64,000 nt of DNA from Okeanomitos corallinicola TIOX110 (lineage in GTDB: Bacteria; Cyanobacteriota; Cyanobacteriia; Cyanobacteriales; Nostocaceae): positions 1,219,318 through 1,283,317 of the forward strand of contig NZ_CP150886.1 in the NCBI RefSeq assembly GCF_038050375.1. Reading direction: 5' to 3'. The notes beneath the pieces are model-generated. The model was not told the origin of the DNA and did not search any database. It saw only the letters and a list, made by a program, of their open reading frames with translations. Positions 9,435 through 18,147 of this stretch are shown here, one piece after another. The first letter of the stretch is position 1. Every line of letters begins with the position of its first letter. Position numbers and translations under genes: made by a program.

Positions 9435-10643
9435 ATGGCAGTAGATAAAGAACGCCAATTATTAAAAACTTCTGCTAAAAAGTGGAAAATTATCTTAGCA
9501 GCTTCCATTGCAATAACTGCTGGTTTAGCATCTTTCTACAGTTTTTCCAAATTAAAACAAACATCTTCCTCTTTTGTTTCTTCCTCTCAAGGTTCATCTC
9601 CTCAACCCACTCCTGTAAAACTCTCGGTTACTGCTTTAGGACGTTTGCAACCACAAGGTAAAATCACTTATTTATCTGCTCCTAATTCTATTAATGGTGT
9701 ACGTGTAGAAAAACTATTGGTAGCAGAGGGAGATCAAGTAAAAGCAGGACAAACATTAGCTTATTTAGAAAACTATGATCGTTCTAAAGCTGCAATCAAA
9801 CAAGCTTTTGATAAATTATTAGTTGCTAAAGCTAAACTCGCACAGGTAAAAGCTGGAGCTAAACCCGGAGATATTAACGCTCAACAAGCAACAATTACCA
9901 GATTAAATTCCCAATTAAAAGGTGAAATTGCGGCTCAAACTGCAACAATCAATCGTATTCAAGCAGAATTAGATAATGCTCAAATAGAGAGCAATCGCTA
10001 TCAAAAATTACTTAAAGATGGTGCTGTTTCTGCTTCCATTGCTGATACCAAAGCACTACAATTAAAAACCACACAACAACAATTAACAGAAGCAAAAGCA
10101 ACTCTGGAAAGAACTAAAAACACTATCCAAGATCAAGTTAAAGAAGCAAAAGCTAGATTAAATAGCATTAAAGAAGTACGTAGTGTAGACATCCTCCTAG
10201 CAGAAAGTGAAGTCAAAAGTGCAGAAACCGCCATTCAACAAGCTAAAGCAGATTACGAATTAACATACATCAAATCCCCCATCAATGCCAGAGTGTTAAA
10301 AATTCACGCCAAAAATGGGGAAGTTATCGCTACTTCTGGCTTTGCTGAACTTGGTAATACTACCACCATGAATGTCATTGCAGAAGTCTATCAAACAGAT
10401 ATTCAAAAAGTTCGTGTTGGACAAAAAGCCTTGATCACCAGTGCAGCATTTCCTGGAAAATTACAGGGAATAGTTAAAGAAATAGGCTGGCAAGTTGACA
10501 AACAAAGTATCTTTAGTATCAGTCCCAATTCAGATACAGACCGCAGAATTATAGAAGTAAAAATCTCCATTGATAACCCTGTAGATAGTCAAAAAGTCTC
10601 TCGTTTCACAAACTTACAAGTAGACGTTGCTATTCAGATGTAG
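9435..10643 (+). CDS. hgdB: HlyD/DevB-type membrane fusion protein (HgdB)
   Basis: This 402-residue periplasmic adaptor belongs to an ABC-type glycolipid exporter. It has a cytoplasmic N-terminus, one membrane segment (about 18-37), a Ser-rich linker, and a lipoyl/barrel-sandwich half starting at about 55. A long alpha-helical hairpin (about 115-270) follows, then the second lipoyl half and a beta-barrel with the motif YIKSPINARVLKIHAKNGE. In DevBCA systems such adaptors link the inner-membrane permease to TolC (HgdD). It is the first gene of the plus-strand operon, 54 bp ahead of hgdC. By order and family it matches all5347 (hgdB) of Anabaena PCC 7120, which is needed for a proper heterocyst glycolipid layer. 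The family is certain; the exact paralogue is inferred from synteny. Confidence 0.85.
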   Translation: MAVDKERQLLKTSAKKWKIILAASIAITAGLASFYSFSKLKQTSSSFVSSSQGSSPQPTPVKLSVTALGRLQPQGKITYLSAPNSINGVRVEKLLVAEGDQVKAGQTLAYLENYDRSKAAIKQAFDKLLVAKAKLAQVKAGAKPGDINAQQATITRLNSQLKGEIAAQTATINRIQAELDNAQIESNRYQKLLKDGAVSASIADTKALQLKTTQQQLTEAKATLERTKNTIQDQVKEAKARLNSIKEVRSVDILLAESEVKSAETAIQQAKADYELTYIKSPINARVLKIHAKNGEVIATSGFAELGNTTTMNVIAEVYQTDIQKVRVGQKALITSAAFPGKLQGIVKEIGWQVDKQSIFSISPNSDTDRRIIEVKISIDNPVDSQKVSRFTNLQVDVAIQM

Positions 10644-10697
10644 TCATTAATAGGTGAGAGTGAACTAACTAATAACTAATGACTAATAACTAAATAT

Positions 10698-11876
10698 ATG
10701 AATGTAAAAATTCCTTTAGCATGGCTACAATTAGCACAGCAAAAAGCGCGTTTTATCGTGGCTGTAGCTGGAATTGCCTTTATTGTGTTGCTGATGTTTA
10801 TACAACTTGGTTTCCAAGATGCTCTCTATTCTAGTGCAACAGCAGTACATCAAAATCTTAAAGGTGATTTATTTATCGTCAGTTCCCAATATAAATCTTT
10901 GACATCTAATCAAAGTTTTTCGCGCAATCGTTTATACCAAACATTAGGGTTTGAAGGTGTTGAATCTGTCAGCCCGATGTACTTACAATTTGCTAAATTA
11001 AAAAACCCAGTTTCTGGTGAAAAATATTCAATCTATGTCATTGGTTTTGACCCTGGAAAACCAGTGATGAATATTCCAGAAGTGCAGGAGAATTTAGATA
11101 AACTAAAAATTCCTGATGTCATGTTATTTGACAGAGATTCTCGACCGGAATTTGGCCCAATAGCTGAAAATTTTAGCCGGGGAGAAACAGAACAACCAAT
11201 TGAAATATTTTCCTTTGAATCTCTCCAAGGTTATCGAGTTAGAGTCGGTGGTTTATTTAGCTTAGGTCCTTCCTTTGGTGTGGATGGAAACTTAATTGTT
11301 AGTGATTCAACCTTTTTGAGAATAAATCCTAATCTCCGTCCCGCAGAAAAAATAGATGTAGGTATTGTTAAACTCAAACCTGGCTTTATTCCTCAAGAAA
11401 TTTTAGAGCATTTACGAGTCAACTTACCCAATGACGTACAGATTTTTACCCGTCAACAATTCATTGATTTTGAAAAAAAATATTGGGCTTCTAGAACACC
11501 AATTGGTTTTATTCTCAACTTAATGTTAACAATGGCAGCTATTGTAGGTGTGGTGATCGTTTATCAAATTCTCTACAGTAATATTGCTACTCAATTTATT
11601 GCTTACGCAACTCTTAAAGCCATAGGTTATGCCAACGGATACTTATTAAATGTTGTTTTTCAACAGGCATTAATCCTCGCTTTATTAGCCTATATTCCCG
11701 GATTTATTATCTCCGTAGCCTTATATGATTTTGCTATGCAAGTAACTAAGTTACCCATCATGATGACCTCTAATAATGCCTTAATTGTCCTCACATCTAC
11801 CGTATTAATTTGCATAACTTCAGGGGCATTAGCAATTAATAAACTACGTTCAGCCGACCCAGCAGATATTTTCTAA
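10698..11876 (+). CDS. hgdC: DevC-type ABC transporter permease (HgdC)
   Basis: This 392-residue FtsX/MacB-like permease has one N-terminal membrane helix (about 18-38), a large periplasmic domain (about 40-265) and three C-terminal helices near 275, 315 and 360. This is the DevC layout. It would move heterocyst glycolipids with HgdB. No DevA-type ATPase is encoded beside it, unlike the devBCA operon; the next gene is an epimerase. The ATPase must therefore come from elsewhere in the genome, which agrees with what I recall of the PCC 7120 hgdBC genes. Confidence 0.85.
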   Translation: MNVKIPLAWLQLAQQKARFIVAVAGIAFIVLLMFIQLGFQDALYSSATAVHQNLKGDLFIVSSQYKSLTSNQSFSRNRLYQTLGFEGVESVSPMYLQFAKLKNPVSGEKYSIYVIGFDPGKPVMNIPEVQENLDKLKIPDVMLFDRDSRPEFGPIAENFSRGETEQPIEIFSFESLQGYRVRVGGLFSLGPSFGVDGNLIVSDSTFLRINPNLRPAEKIDVGIVKLKPGFIPQEILEHLRVNLPNDVQIFTRQQFIDFEKKYWASRTPIGFILNLMLTMAAIVGVVIVYQILYSNIATQFIAYATLKAIGYANGYLLNVVFQQALILALLAYIPGFIISVALYDFAMQVTKLPIMMTSNNALIVLTSTVLICITSGALAINKLRSADPADIF

Positions 11877-11922
11877 TCAAGCTGGTAAATTCCAACAACT
11901 ACATCAACCAATTATTAATACT

Positions 11923-12927
11923 ATGAACCTGCAAGACAAAACCATTCTGATCACTGGCATTGATGAATTTATTGGCTCTCGTGCCGCAGAATTAGCCATA
12001 GCTCAAGGCATGAAAGTACGAGGTTTACAAACTTCTAATACAAAAGATCAAAAGCTGCAAAACTTAGGAGTAGAAATTATTGTTGGTAATATCAATGATA
12101 ATAAAATTGCTCAAACCGCTTGTCAGGGAGTAGACATAATTTTACATACTGCCCAACTTGCCGAAGAAGCAGGAGATATTAAACGTTTTCGAGAAATAAA
12201 TGTTAACGGTACACTCAACATCGCTCAAGCTGCCAAGCAAGCAGGTGTGAAAACATTTATCCATCTTTCTACTGTTTTAGTTTATGGTTTTAACTATGCC
12301 GAGAATATCACAGAAACGGGCATAGTTTCTGGGGATAATAACCCCTACTGTCAAACCAAAATTGAAGCAGAAACAGAGATTTTAAAACTAAATTCAGCAC
12401 CGGATTTTGGTGTAATTATTATCCGTGCAGGAGACGTTTATGGGCCAGGAAGTATTCCCTGGATAGTGCGGCCAGTTTTGATGATGCGACAAAAATTATT
12501 TGCCTATGCAAATGATGGCAAGGGAGTAATGAATCATTTGTATGTTGATAATTTAGTTGATGCCATCTTTTTAGCTATAGAAAAAGAAGCCTACGGCGAA
12601 ATTTTTAATGTCACCGATGGAGAAAAAACTTCCTGGAAAGAATATTTTATTCATCTAGCAGCTATGGAAGGTTTACCCGCTCCCATGTCGCTCCCTAAAG
12701 AAGAAATGAAACTGTTTCTGAAAGTTCGTCATCAGGGACAAAAATTATTTCGCAAAAAAGCTGATATTCTCCCAGAATCAGTGGACTTTATGAGTCGTCC
12801 TCATGCTTATTCTATTGCTAAAGTCACAGATTTATTAAACTATCAGCCAAAAATTGACCTCGAAGAAGGTATGAAACGCACTCATCAATGGTTGCAAAAA
12901 ACTGACCTGCAAAAGTTAATGAAATAA
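11923..12927 (+). CDS. hgdA: Extended SDR, nucleotide-sugar epimerase-like (HgdA)
   Basis: This 334-residue protein belongs to the extended short-chain dehydrogenase family. It has an N-terminal NAD-binding beta-alpha-beta fold and the catalytic YxxxK at YCQTK in NPYCQTKIEAE. The glycine motif is modified: TGIDEFIG has Glu where the middle Gly of GxxGxxG is expected. HgdA (all5345) of PCC 7120 has been described as a UDP-galactose 4-epimerase needed for normal heterocyst glycolipids, and the gene order here is the same. It may supply or edit the sugar used by the glycosyltransferases downstream. Sequence alone could also fit a 3-beta-hydroxysteroid-dehydrogenase-like enzyme. Confidence 0.8.
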   Translation: MNLQDKTILITGIDEFIGSRAAELAIAQGMKVRGLQTSNTKDQKLQNLGVEIIVGNINDNKIAQTACQGVDIILHTAQLAEEAGDIKRFREINVNGTLNIAQAAKQAGVKTFIHLSTVLVYGFNYAENITETGIVSGDNNPYCQTKIEAETEILKLNSAPDFGVIIIRAGDVYGPGSIPWIVRPVLMMRQKLFAYANDGKGVMNHLYVDNLVDAIFLAIEKEAYGEIFNVTDGEKTSWKEYFIHLAAMEGLPAPMSLPKEEMKLFLKVRHQGQKLFRKKADILPESVDFMSRPHAYSIAKVTDLLNYQPKIDLEEGMKRTHQWLQKTDLQKLMK

Positions 12928-13094
12928 GTAATTATTCAGTAATCAGCTTTTAATAGTTACACCAAAAATCCCTATTTTATTGGGATTGCTATGCTACGAA
13001 TATATCTCATATTCTGGCTTTTTTACCGTAGCAAATTTAAAATGCTGACTACTGAATGTTTACTCAATTAGTTTACATAATAGGGGCATGGTGT

Positions 13095-14042
13095 ATGTAT
13101 AATTCTCAGCCAAAATTAAGTATTGGGCTACCTGTCTACAATGGAGAAACTTTTCTTCAAGAGTCTCTAGATTGTCTGTTAAACCAGACCTTTAGTGATT
13201 TTGAGTTAATTATCTGTGATAATGCTTCTACAGACAATACTGAGGAGATTTGTAGAAATTACGCTGCACAAGATCAACGGATTATTTATTATCGTAATCC
13301 TAGTAATATCGGTTGTGCTTGTAATTTCAATCGTGTCCTTAAATTGTCCCAAGGTGAATACTTTAAATGGGCAGCTTACGATGATTTACACGCTCCTGAT
13401 TACCTAAGCAAATGTATTCATGTACTGGAAGAAAATCCCGATTATATATTATGTCATTCCCACACATTTTTGATTGACAAATACAGTAATTTTCTGCAAA
13501 ATTATGAAATTAAAATGCAAACTAATTCAGAAAAACCAGAAATTAGGTTTCATGAATTACTCACTAAACACTTCTGTTATCAATTATATGGTGTAATTCG
13601 GAAAAAGGTCTTAGAAAAAATACCGCCTATGGGTGGTTATGGTAATGCAGATGGGATTTTCGTATTAAGATTAGGGATACTCGGTAAATTTTATGAAATT
13701 CCCGAATATTTATTTTTTGCCCGCTGTCATGATCAACAATCTCTGAGTATGTTTTTTCCTAATTATATGTTATTTACTAATAACAATCCTCAATACTCTT
13801 TAGATGACTTACCAGATTTTTATCAGTATTCCGTCTGGTTTGATTCTAGTAACAAAGGAAAACTTTTATTTCCCCATTGGCGTATTTTTCAGGAGTATCT
13901 AATTTCAATTATTTACAGTCCACTAACTTTACCACAGCAATTATCTTGTTGTCGCAGCATCATCAAAAAATTAGCCGGAACAGAATTTTTATTATTAAAG
14001 GATTTGTTAATAGCACTCAGAAATATATTTTCTCTAGCATGA
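13095..14042 (+). CDS. Family 2 glycosyltransferase
   Basis: This is a GT-A fold transferase of about 315 residues. The start at 13095 is preferred because AGGGG lies about 8 bases upstream and the protein then opens directly with MYNSQPKLSIGLPVYNGE, the first GT2 beta strand. A longer version from 13056 adds 13 poorly conserved residues. The nucleotide-sugar motifs ASTDNTEEIC and WAAYDDLHAPDYL are present, the latter taking the place of the DXD motif. There is no membrane segment. Its position between hgdA and hglT suggests a role in heterocyst glycolipid or envelope glycosylation, but its donor and acceptor are unknown. Confidence 0.85.
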   Translation: MYNSQPKLSIGLPVYNGETFLQESLDCLLNQTFSDFELIICDNASTDNTEEICRNYAAQDQRIIYYRNPSNIGCACNFNRVLKLSQGEYFKWAAYDDLHAPDYLSKCIHVLEENPDYILCHSHTFLIDKYSNFLQNYEIKMQTNSEKPEIRFHELLTKHFCYQLYGVIRKKVLEKIPPMGGYGNADGIFVLRLGILGKFYEIPEYLFFARCHDQQSLSMFFPNYMLFTNNNPQYSLDDLPDFYQYSVWFDSSNKGKLLFPHWRIFQEYLISIIYSPLTLPQQLSCCRSIIKKLAGTEFLLLKDLLIALRNIFSLA

Positions 14043-14101
14043 AAATCAAAAAAACTCTCCATCTGTAATTACTTGCAAATTCTATCTAGCAACTTCAACT
14101 T

Positions 14102-14569
14102 ATGTTCAAAATATCTCGTCTTTCTTATCTGTTAGTAATTACTTTGTTAAGCTGCATTACTGCTAACACTGTTCAAGCTGGCAGCACATCAAAATTAACT
14201 GTAGTAGTTAATGGTATTCGTCACCAAAAGGGAGATATTTGTTTCCGAGTTTACGATTCTGCAAAAGGATTTCCTGACAATGATACTAGTGAAATCAAAA
14301 GCGCTTGTACCAAAATTACAAGCGCTTCTGTAAAGCAAGTATTTTCTGGTTTAAAACCAGGAAGTTATGCTGTTGCAGTAGTAGATGATCAAAATGGCGA
14401 TCGCCAACTGAATAAAGACTTTTTTGGTATTCCCACCGAAGGTTTTGGTATTTCCAGAAATCCCATTGTTTCCATTCAAACTGGTACACCAAAATTCCGC
14501 CATGTCAGTTTTCCACTCACCAAAAATACCACCATCAACATCAACATGAAATATTCCCTTGATTCATAA
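14102..14569 (+). CDS. Secreted DUF2141-like protein
   Basis: This 155-residue protein has a Sec signal peptide (KISRLSYLLVITLLSC then a cleavage-like VQAG near residue 26). The mature part is a beta-rich single domain with KGDICFRVYDSAKGFP and VVDDQNGDRQLNKDFFGIP, which match the DUF2141 family. The family has no established biochemistry. Its conserved place inside the glycolipid operon, between two glycosyltransferases, suggests a periplasmic or envelope role in heterocyst glycolipid deposition. This is inference from context only. Confidence 0.8.
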   Translation: MFKISRLSYLLVITLLSCITANTVQAGSTSKLTVVVNGIRHQKGDICFRVYDSAKGFPDNDTSEIKSACTKITSASVKQVFSGLKPGSYAVAVVDDQNGDRQLNKDFFGIPTEGFGISRNPIVSIQTGTPKFRHVSFPLTKNTTININMKYSLDS

Positions 14570-14579
14570 TTAATGACTA

Positions 14580-15839
14580 ATGGAAGATTTTGCCACTTTT
14601 TTATCTAAGTCATTAATTGGTTGGTTGGTAATTCAGGTATGCTTAACGCTCATATTTTTATCGTATTTGCGATCATACAAACAACCATTATTATCAGATC
14701 ACCAATTCCCAAAAACAGCAGTAATTTTGTGTTTACGAGGTGCTGATCCATTTCTACCTAATTGTTTGCGATCGCTCTTGCAACAAAACTATCCAGATTA
14801 CGATTTAAAGCTGATTATTGACAGTCCAGAAGATCCAGCTTTTAAAATTACCAAAGAAGTCATCACCGAAATTAAAGCCACCAACTGTCAAATTAGCACC
14901 CTGAGAACAGTACGTCATAATTGTAGTCTCAAATGCAGTTCTTTAGTGCAAGCAATTTCCGATTTAGATGACTCCTATCAAGTAGTTGCATTAGTAGATG
15001 CTGACACCATAGTTCATAGCAACTGGTTAAGAGAATTAGTCACTCCTCTCATTAATGAAAAAGTAGGACTCACAACCGGAAATCGTTGGTATGTCCCCAC
15101 AGGAAAATATTGGGGTTCTCTCGTTCGTTATGTAGGTAATGTGTCTACTGTCGTGCAAATGTTCCTATTTCAAGTTCCCTGGGGTGGTAGTTTAGCTATT
15201 AAAAAACAAGTCATCCAGGAAACAGAACTATTGGAAAAATGGGGAGAAGCATTTGGTGATGATATGCTCCTGCATAAAGTCATCAAAAAACATAGGTTGA
15301 AAATTAAATTTGTACCTTCTTTATTAATACTGAATCGAGAAGAAATCAACCTACCTAATTTGCTACCATCTCTCAAACGTCTCATACTTTGTTGCCGACT
15401 TTATCACCCCAACTGGTTAGCATTAGTCAGTGATGCCATTTCCAGCATTCTCTTCCCCGCAATGACCATTCTCTTAGCTTTAGGATTTTTATTCGTCGCC
15501 GAATGGGAAGTTGCTTTTTCTCTATTAAAATCCTACAGTATCTATACGATTGGATTACTACTACTGATGTTATTCATGGAATTAGGAGTACAAGAAATAC
15601 TCCGTTCCCAGAATCAATTTACTCCCCAAATTCCCCTCAAAACTATCCTCAAAATGTTAATTGCTATTCCTTTTACCCAATGGGTTTATGGTTTAGCCAT
15701 GCTATCTTCCCTATGGATGTCAACAGTCACATGGCGCGGACTAAGCTATCGAGTCAAAAGTCCCTGGCAGATTCACCTAGTAGAATATCATCCTTATCAA
15801 TGGTTAGACCAACCAATTGATCCTAAAATCTCTCTGTAA
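14580..15839 (+). CDS. Membrane glycosyltransferase (GT2/GT21, ceramide-glucosyltransferase-like)
   Basis: This 419-residue protein has an N-terminal membrane helix (about 10-30), a GT-A domain with AVILCLRGADPFLPNCL, a VDADT metal-binding motif (near 141) and FGDDMLLHKVIKKH as the acceptor-side acidic motif. Two or three C-terminal helices (about 285-340 and 355-380) follow. This layout matches ceramide glucosyltransferase-like enzymes that glycosylate a lipid at the membrane. It starts 10 bp after the DUF2141 gene, so the two are co-transcribed. A role in heterocyst lipid glycosylation is likely, but the HglT activity is better assigned to the next gene. Confidence 0.85.
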   Translation: MEDFATFLSKSLIGWLVIQVCLTLIFLSYLRSYKQPLLSDHQFPKTAVILCLRGADPFLPNCLRSLLQQNYPDYDLKLIIDSPEDPAFKITKEVITEIKATNCQISTLRTVRHNCSLKCSSLVQAISDLDDSYQVVALVDADTIVHSNWLRELVTPLINEKVGLTTGNRWYVPTGKYWGSLVRYVGNVSTVVQMFLFQVPWGGSLAIKKQVIQETELLEKWGEAFGDDMLLHKVIKKHRLKIKFVPSLLILNREEINLPNLLPSLKRLILCCRLYHPNWLALVSDAISSILFPAMTILLALGFLFVAEWEVAFSLLKSYSIYTIGLLLLMLFMELGVQEILRSQNQFTPQIPLKTILKMLIAIPFTQWVYGLAMLSSLWMSTVTWRGLSYRVKSPWQIHLVEYHPYQWLDQPIDPKISL

Positions 15840-15945
15840 TTTCATCTGGGCATTTTCTTAATTATCAGCGCAGAAACCACAGATTTCATGATGGTTGTTG
15901 CGTAAATCCTAAATCTAGTATATTCATGAAATAACTGACTTTAAA

Positions 15946-17208
15946 ATGCAAAAAAAACCTCTTCGCATTGCCCTATTTACAGGCTTATATTCTCCTTTCT
16001 TAACCGGAGTATCCGTAGCAGTTCATCAACGAGTTCATTGGTTACTGGAACAAGGACACGAAGTTTTTCTTATTCACCCCCAAATCAATAATAAGTATCC
16101 TCAACAAGTCGGAAATCGTCCCATGTCAGGGATAGAAGAACTAAAATCTTTTCCTAACTTTTCATCTTATGCTTTTCCCACAGAACCACTCATCTTTTAT
16201 AAATCTCTACCCCAACCATTAAATTATCGTCATTGGAGCGATACTAAATTACTAGAGAAATTTCAACCCGACATCATCATAGTTGAAGAAGCAGCACAAA
16301 TGAGAGGTTTATATTCAATGTTCCTACAAGGTTATGGCAAACCTGTAGGAGTTGATTATGCTAAACGCACAAAAACTCCCATTATCTCTGTTTTTCATAC
16401 CGATATCGTCGCTTATATTCGATATTATTTTGGCAATATACTCTTTGGATTTATCCGTCCCATCATCCCTCTTTTAGTCAAACAATTTAGCTCTGCTTAT
16501 GATCTAAATATATTCTCTTCTAGGGAACAACTTTCCAAATATCAAAAACTTAAATGTCAACAGGGTGAATATGTCCCCTATCAAGGAATTAACTGTGATA
16601 AATTCCACCCCCGTAATATCTGTTATGATCCCATTCCTAAGGATAAAAGACCCACAATTTTATTTGTAGGACGCATCACCGCAGAAAAAAATGTCACTCA
16701 ACTTTTAGATGCTTATCCATTGATTGCCGCTCAAATTCCTGATGTCCATTTAGTTATTGTTGGTAGTGGTCCATTAGATCAAGAAATTCAGCGTCGCGCT
16801 CAAAAATTCCCCCATGGTGTCACAATTTGGGGAGAATCTCACGGTACGGAATTATTAGGATGGTTTGCTAGAGCAGATGTTTTTATAAATCCTTCTGTAA
16901 CTGAAAATTTCTGCACAACTAATAACGAAGCTTTAGCTTCGGGAACTCCTGTAGTCGCTGTTATTGCTCCCTCGACTGCTGAACAAGTTATGGTTGGTGA
17001 TAATGGTTTTCTTGCTGAACCTAATAACCCTCAAGATTTTGCTGACAAAATTATTACCATTCTTGCAAATCCTGAACTAAAAGCCAAATTATCTCAGCAA
17101 GCTCGACCCTCTATTTTAGAATTTGATTGGTCAGTATGCAGTCAAAAGTTTGAAGATAGACTCTATCAACTGGTGGGTATTCCCCAAAAAGTTGACTCTA
17201 TCTCATAA
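15946..17208 (+). CDS. hglT: Family 4 glycosyltransferase, heterocyst glycolipid glycosyltransferase HglT
   Basis: This 420-residue GT-B enzyme has the N-terminal glycine-rich start FTGLYSPFLTGVSVAVHQR and the C-terminal donor domain with VGRITAEKNVTQLLDA. It carries the retaining GT4 E-x7-E motif at Glu320 and Glu328 (SVTENFCTTNNEALASG). HglT (all5341 in Anabaena PCC 7120) adds the sugar to the hexacosane polyol aglycone. The gene is last in the hgdBCA operon-like run, as in PCC 7120, and a MITE and a terminator lie downstream. The GT4 family is certain; the HglT identity rests on position and family. Confidence 0.8.
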   Translation: MQKKPLRIALFTGLYSPFLTGVSVAVHQRVHWLLEQGHEVFLIHPQINNKYPQQVGNRPMSGIEELKSFPNFSSYAFPTEPLIFYKSLPQPLNYRHWSDTKLLEKFQPDIIIVEEAAQMRGLYSMFLQGYGKPVGVDYAKRTKTPIISVFHTDIVAYIRYYFGNILFGFIRPIIPLLVKQFSSAYDLNIFSSREQLSKYQKLKCQQGEYVPYQGINCDKFHPRNICYDPIPKDKRPTILFVGRITAEKNVTQLLDAYPLIAAQIPDVHLVIVGSGPLDQEIQRRAQKFPHGVTIWGESHGTELLGWFARADVFINPSVTENFCTTNNEALASGTPVVAVIAPSTAEQVMVGDNGFLAEPNNPQDFADKIITILANPELKAKLSQQARPSILEFDWSVCSQKFEDRLYQLVGIPQKVDSIS

Positions 17209-17245
17209 ATATTCAGTAGTTTACCAATCAATGCTTATTGGTCAT

Positions 17246-17496
17246 GACTTACGCAAAAATCTCTCAAACTCTTACAGCATATTTCATTCTTATGAGGTAC
17301 AAATCATAATAAAGAAACTCTTGTGGGGTGGGCATCTTGCCCGCCAATAATGTACCTCATTACACCGGAAAGTGCTGTATTTCTCCTTGTCCTCTGCGGT
17401 ATGTCTATTCCTTCGGAACGCTATGCGAACCACACGCTACGCGTTAGCAGAGCTTTCCCTTGAGCGATACATTTTTCCATAACTTGTGCGTAAGTC
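17246..17496. mobile_element. MITE-like element with GACTTACGCA terminal inverted repeats
   Basis: A 251-bp stretch starts with GACTTACGCA (17246-17255) and ends with its perfect reverse complement TGCGTAAGTC (17487-17496). It has no transposase. Inside are a GGGTGGGCATCTTGCCC palindrome (near 17326), a GTACCTCA...AGTGCTGTAT unit shared with 29183-29212, and a GCTACGCG-type palindrome (17411-17450). The GACTTACGCA end is common in nostocalean non-autonomous elements. No clear target duplication was seen. Confidence 0.6.
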
Positions 17497-17510
17497 CTAT
17501 AAATTTAGAT

Positions 17511-17533
17511 AGTCCGCATTTGCGGACTTTTTT
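17511..17533 (+). terminator. Rho-independent terminator after the hglT operon
   Basis: A perfect 7-bp stem AGTCCGC/GCGGACT with an ATTT loop is followed by a run of T. It is the strongest terminator in the window and lies 300 bp after hglT, beyond the MITE-like element. It closes the plus-strand glycolipid operon before the taxis operon begins. Confidence 0.85.
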
Positions 17534-18147
17534 ATGGCTTAATTGATGGTGAACAAAAATATACGCGAAAATTTCTATACTTAAATTCTCTCGAATTCTT
17601 CTTATATCCCACACAAGCACGTATACTATAATACTTAACTAATTTAACTATTGTCAGTTACTGTAGTATTGATAAAAGTATAAGATTTGATGCAATCTAA
17701 AGTGCTTAGATAAGCCAAAAACATAGGTATTGAGGAAAATTGCCAAGGTAAACAATACTCTTCCTTGCCACCCTTGAAAATCCGAATTTATACTGATATC
17801 TATTGCGTAAATCAAGAGTAAAATAGAAACTCAGTAGCAATTACGTTTAAATACTTAATTGTTAATGTTTGTTAGTCTAACTGAATCAACCACCACAAAA
17901 AACCTCAATAGGGTGTAAAGTATTAAATGAATCATCTGCTAAAACATCTTTAGAGTTAATCTTAATCAAAACTAAACATAAACCAGTATTACAGTTCAGT
18001 AAACAATAGTATAAGAGAGTAAAGGGTGCTATTGATACTATCTGTATGAACTACACATAATTCTGGTCACAAAAGATAACTAATGATTTTTTGGTGGCTA
18101 TTTTTAGACTCTCCAGAGGCTGACTTATTGATAATAAGGAATAAAAT
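17534..18147. other. Upstream region of the taxis operon
   Basis: About 610 bp of AT-rich non-coding DNA precede the first taxis gene. It must contain the operon promoter. I note a GTA-N8-TAC match at 17621-17634 but give it little weight. No gene or repeat is recognisable. Confidence 0.5.

Noticed and set aside
17621-17634. GTA-N8-TAC match upstream of the taxis operon
   Set aside because: It fits the NtcA consensus and has a TAN3T hexamer 24 bases downstream, but AT-rich DNA gives such matches by chance and the taxis operon has no strong link to NtcA.
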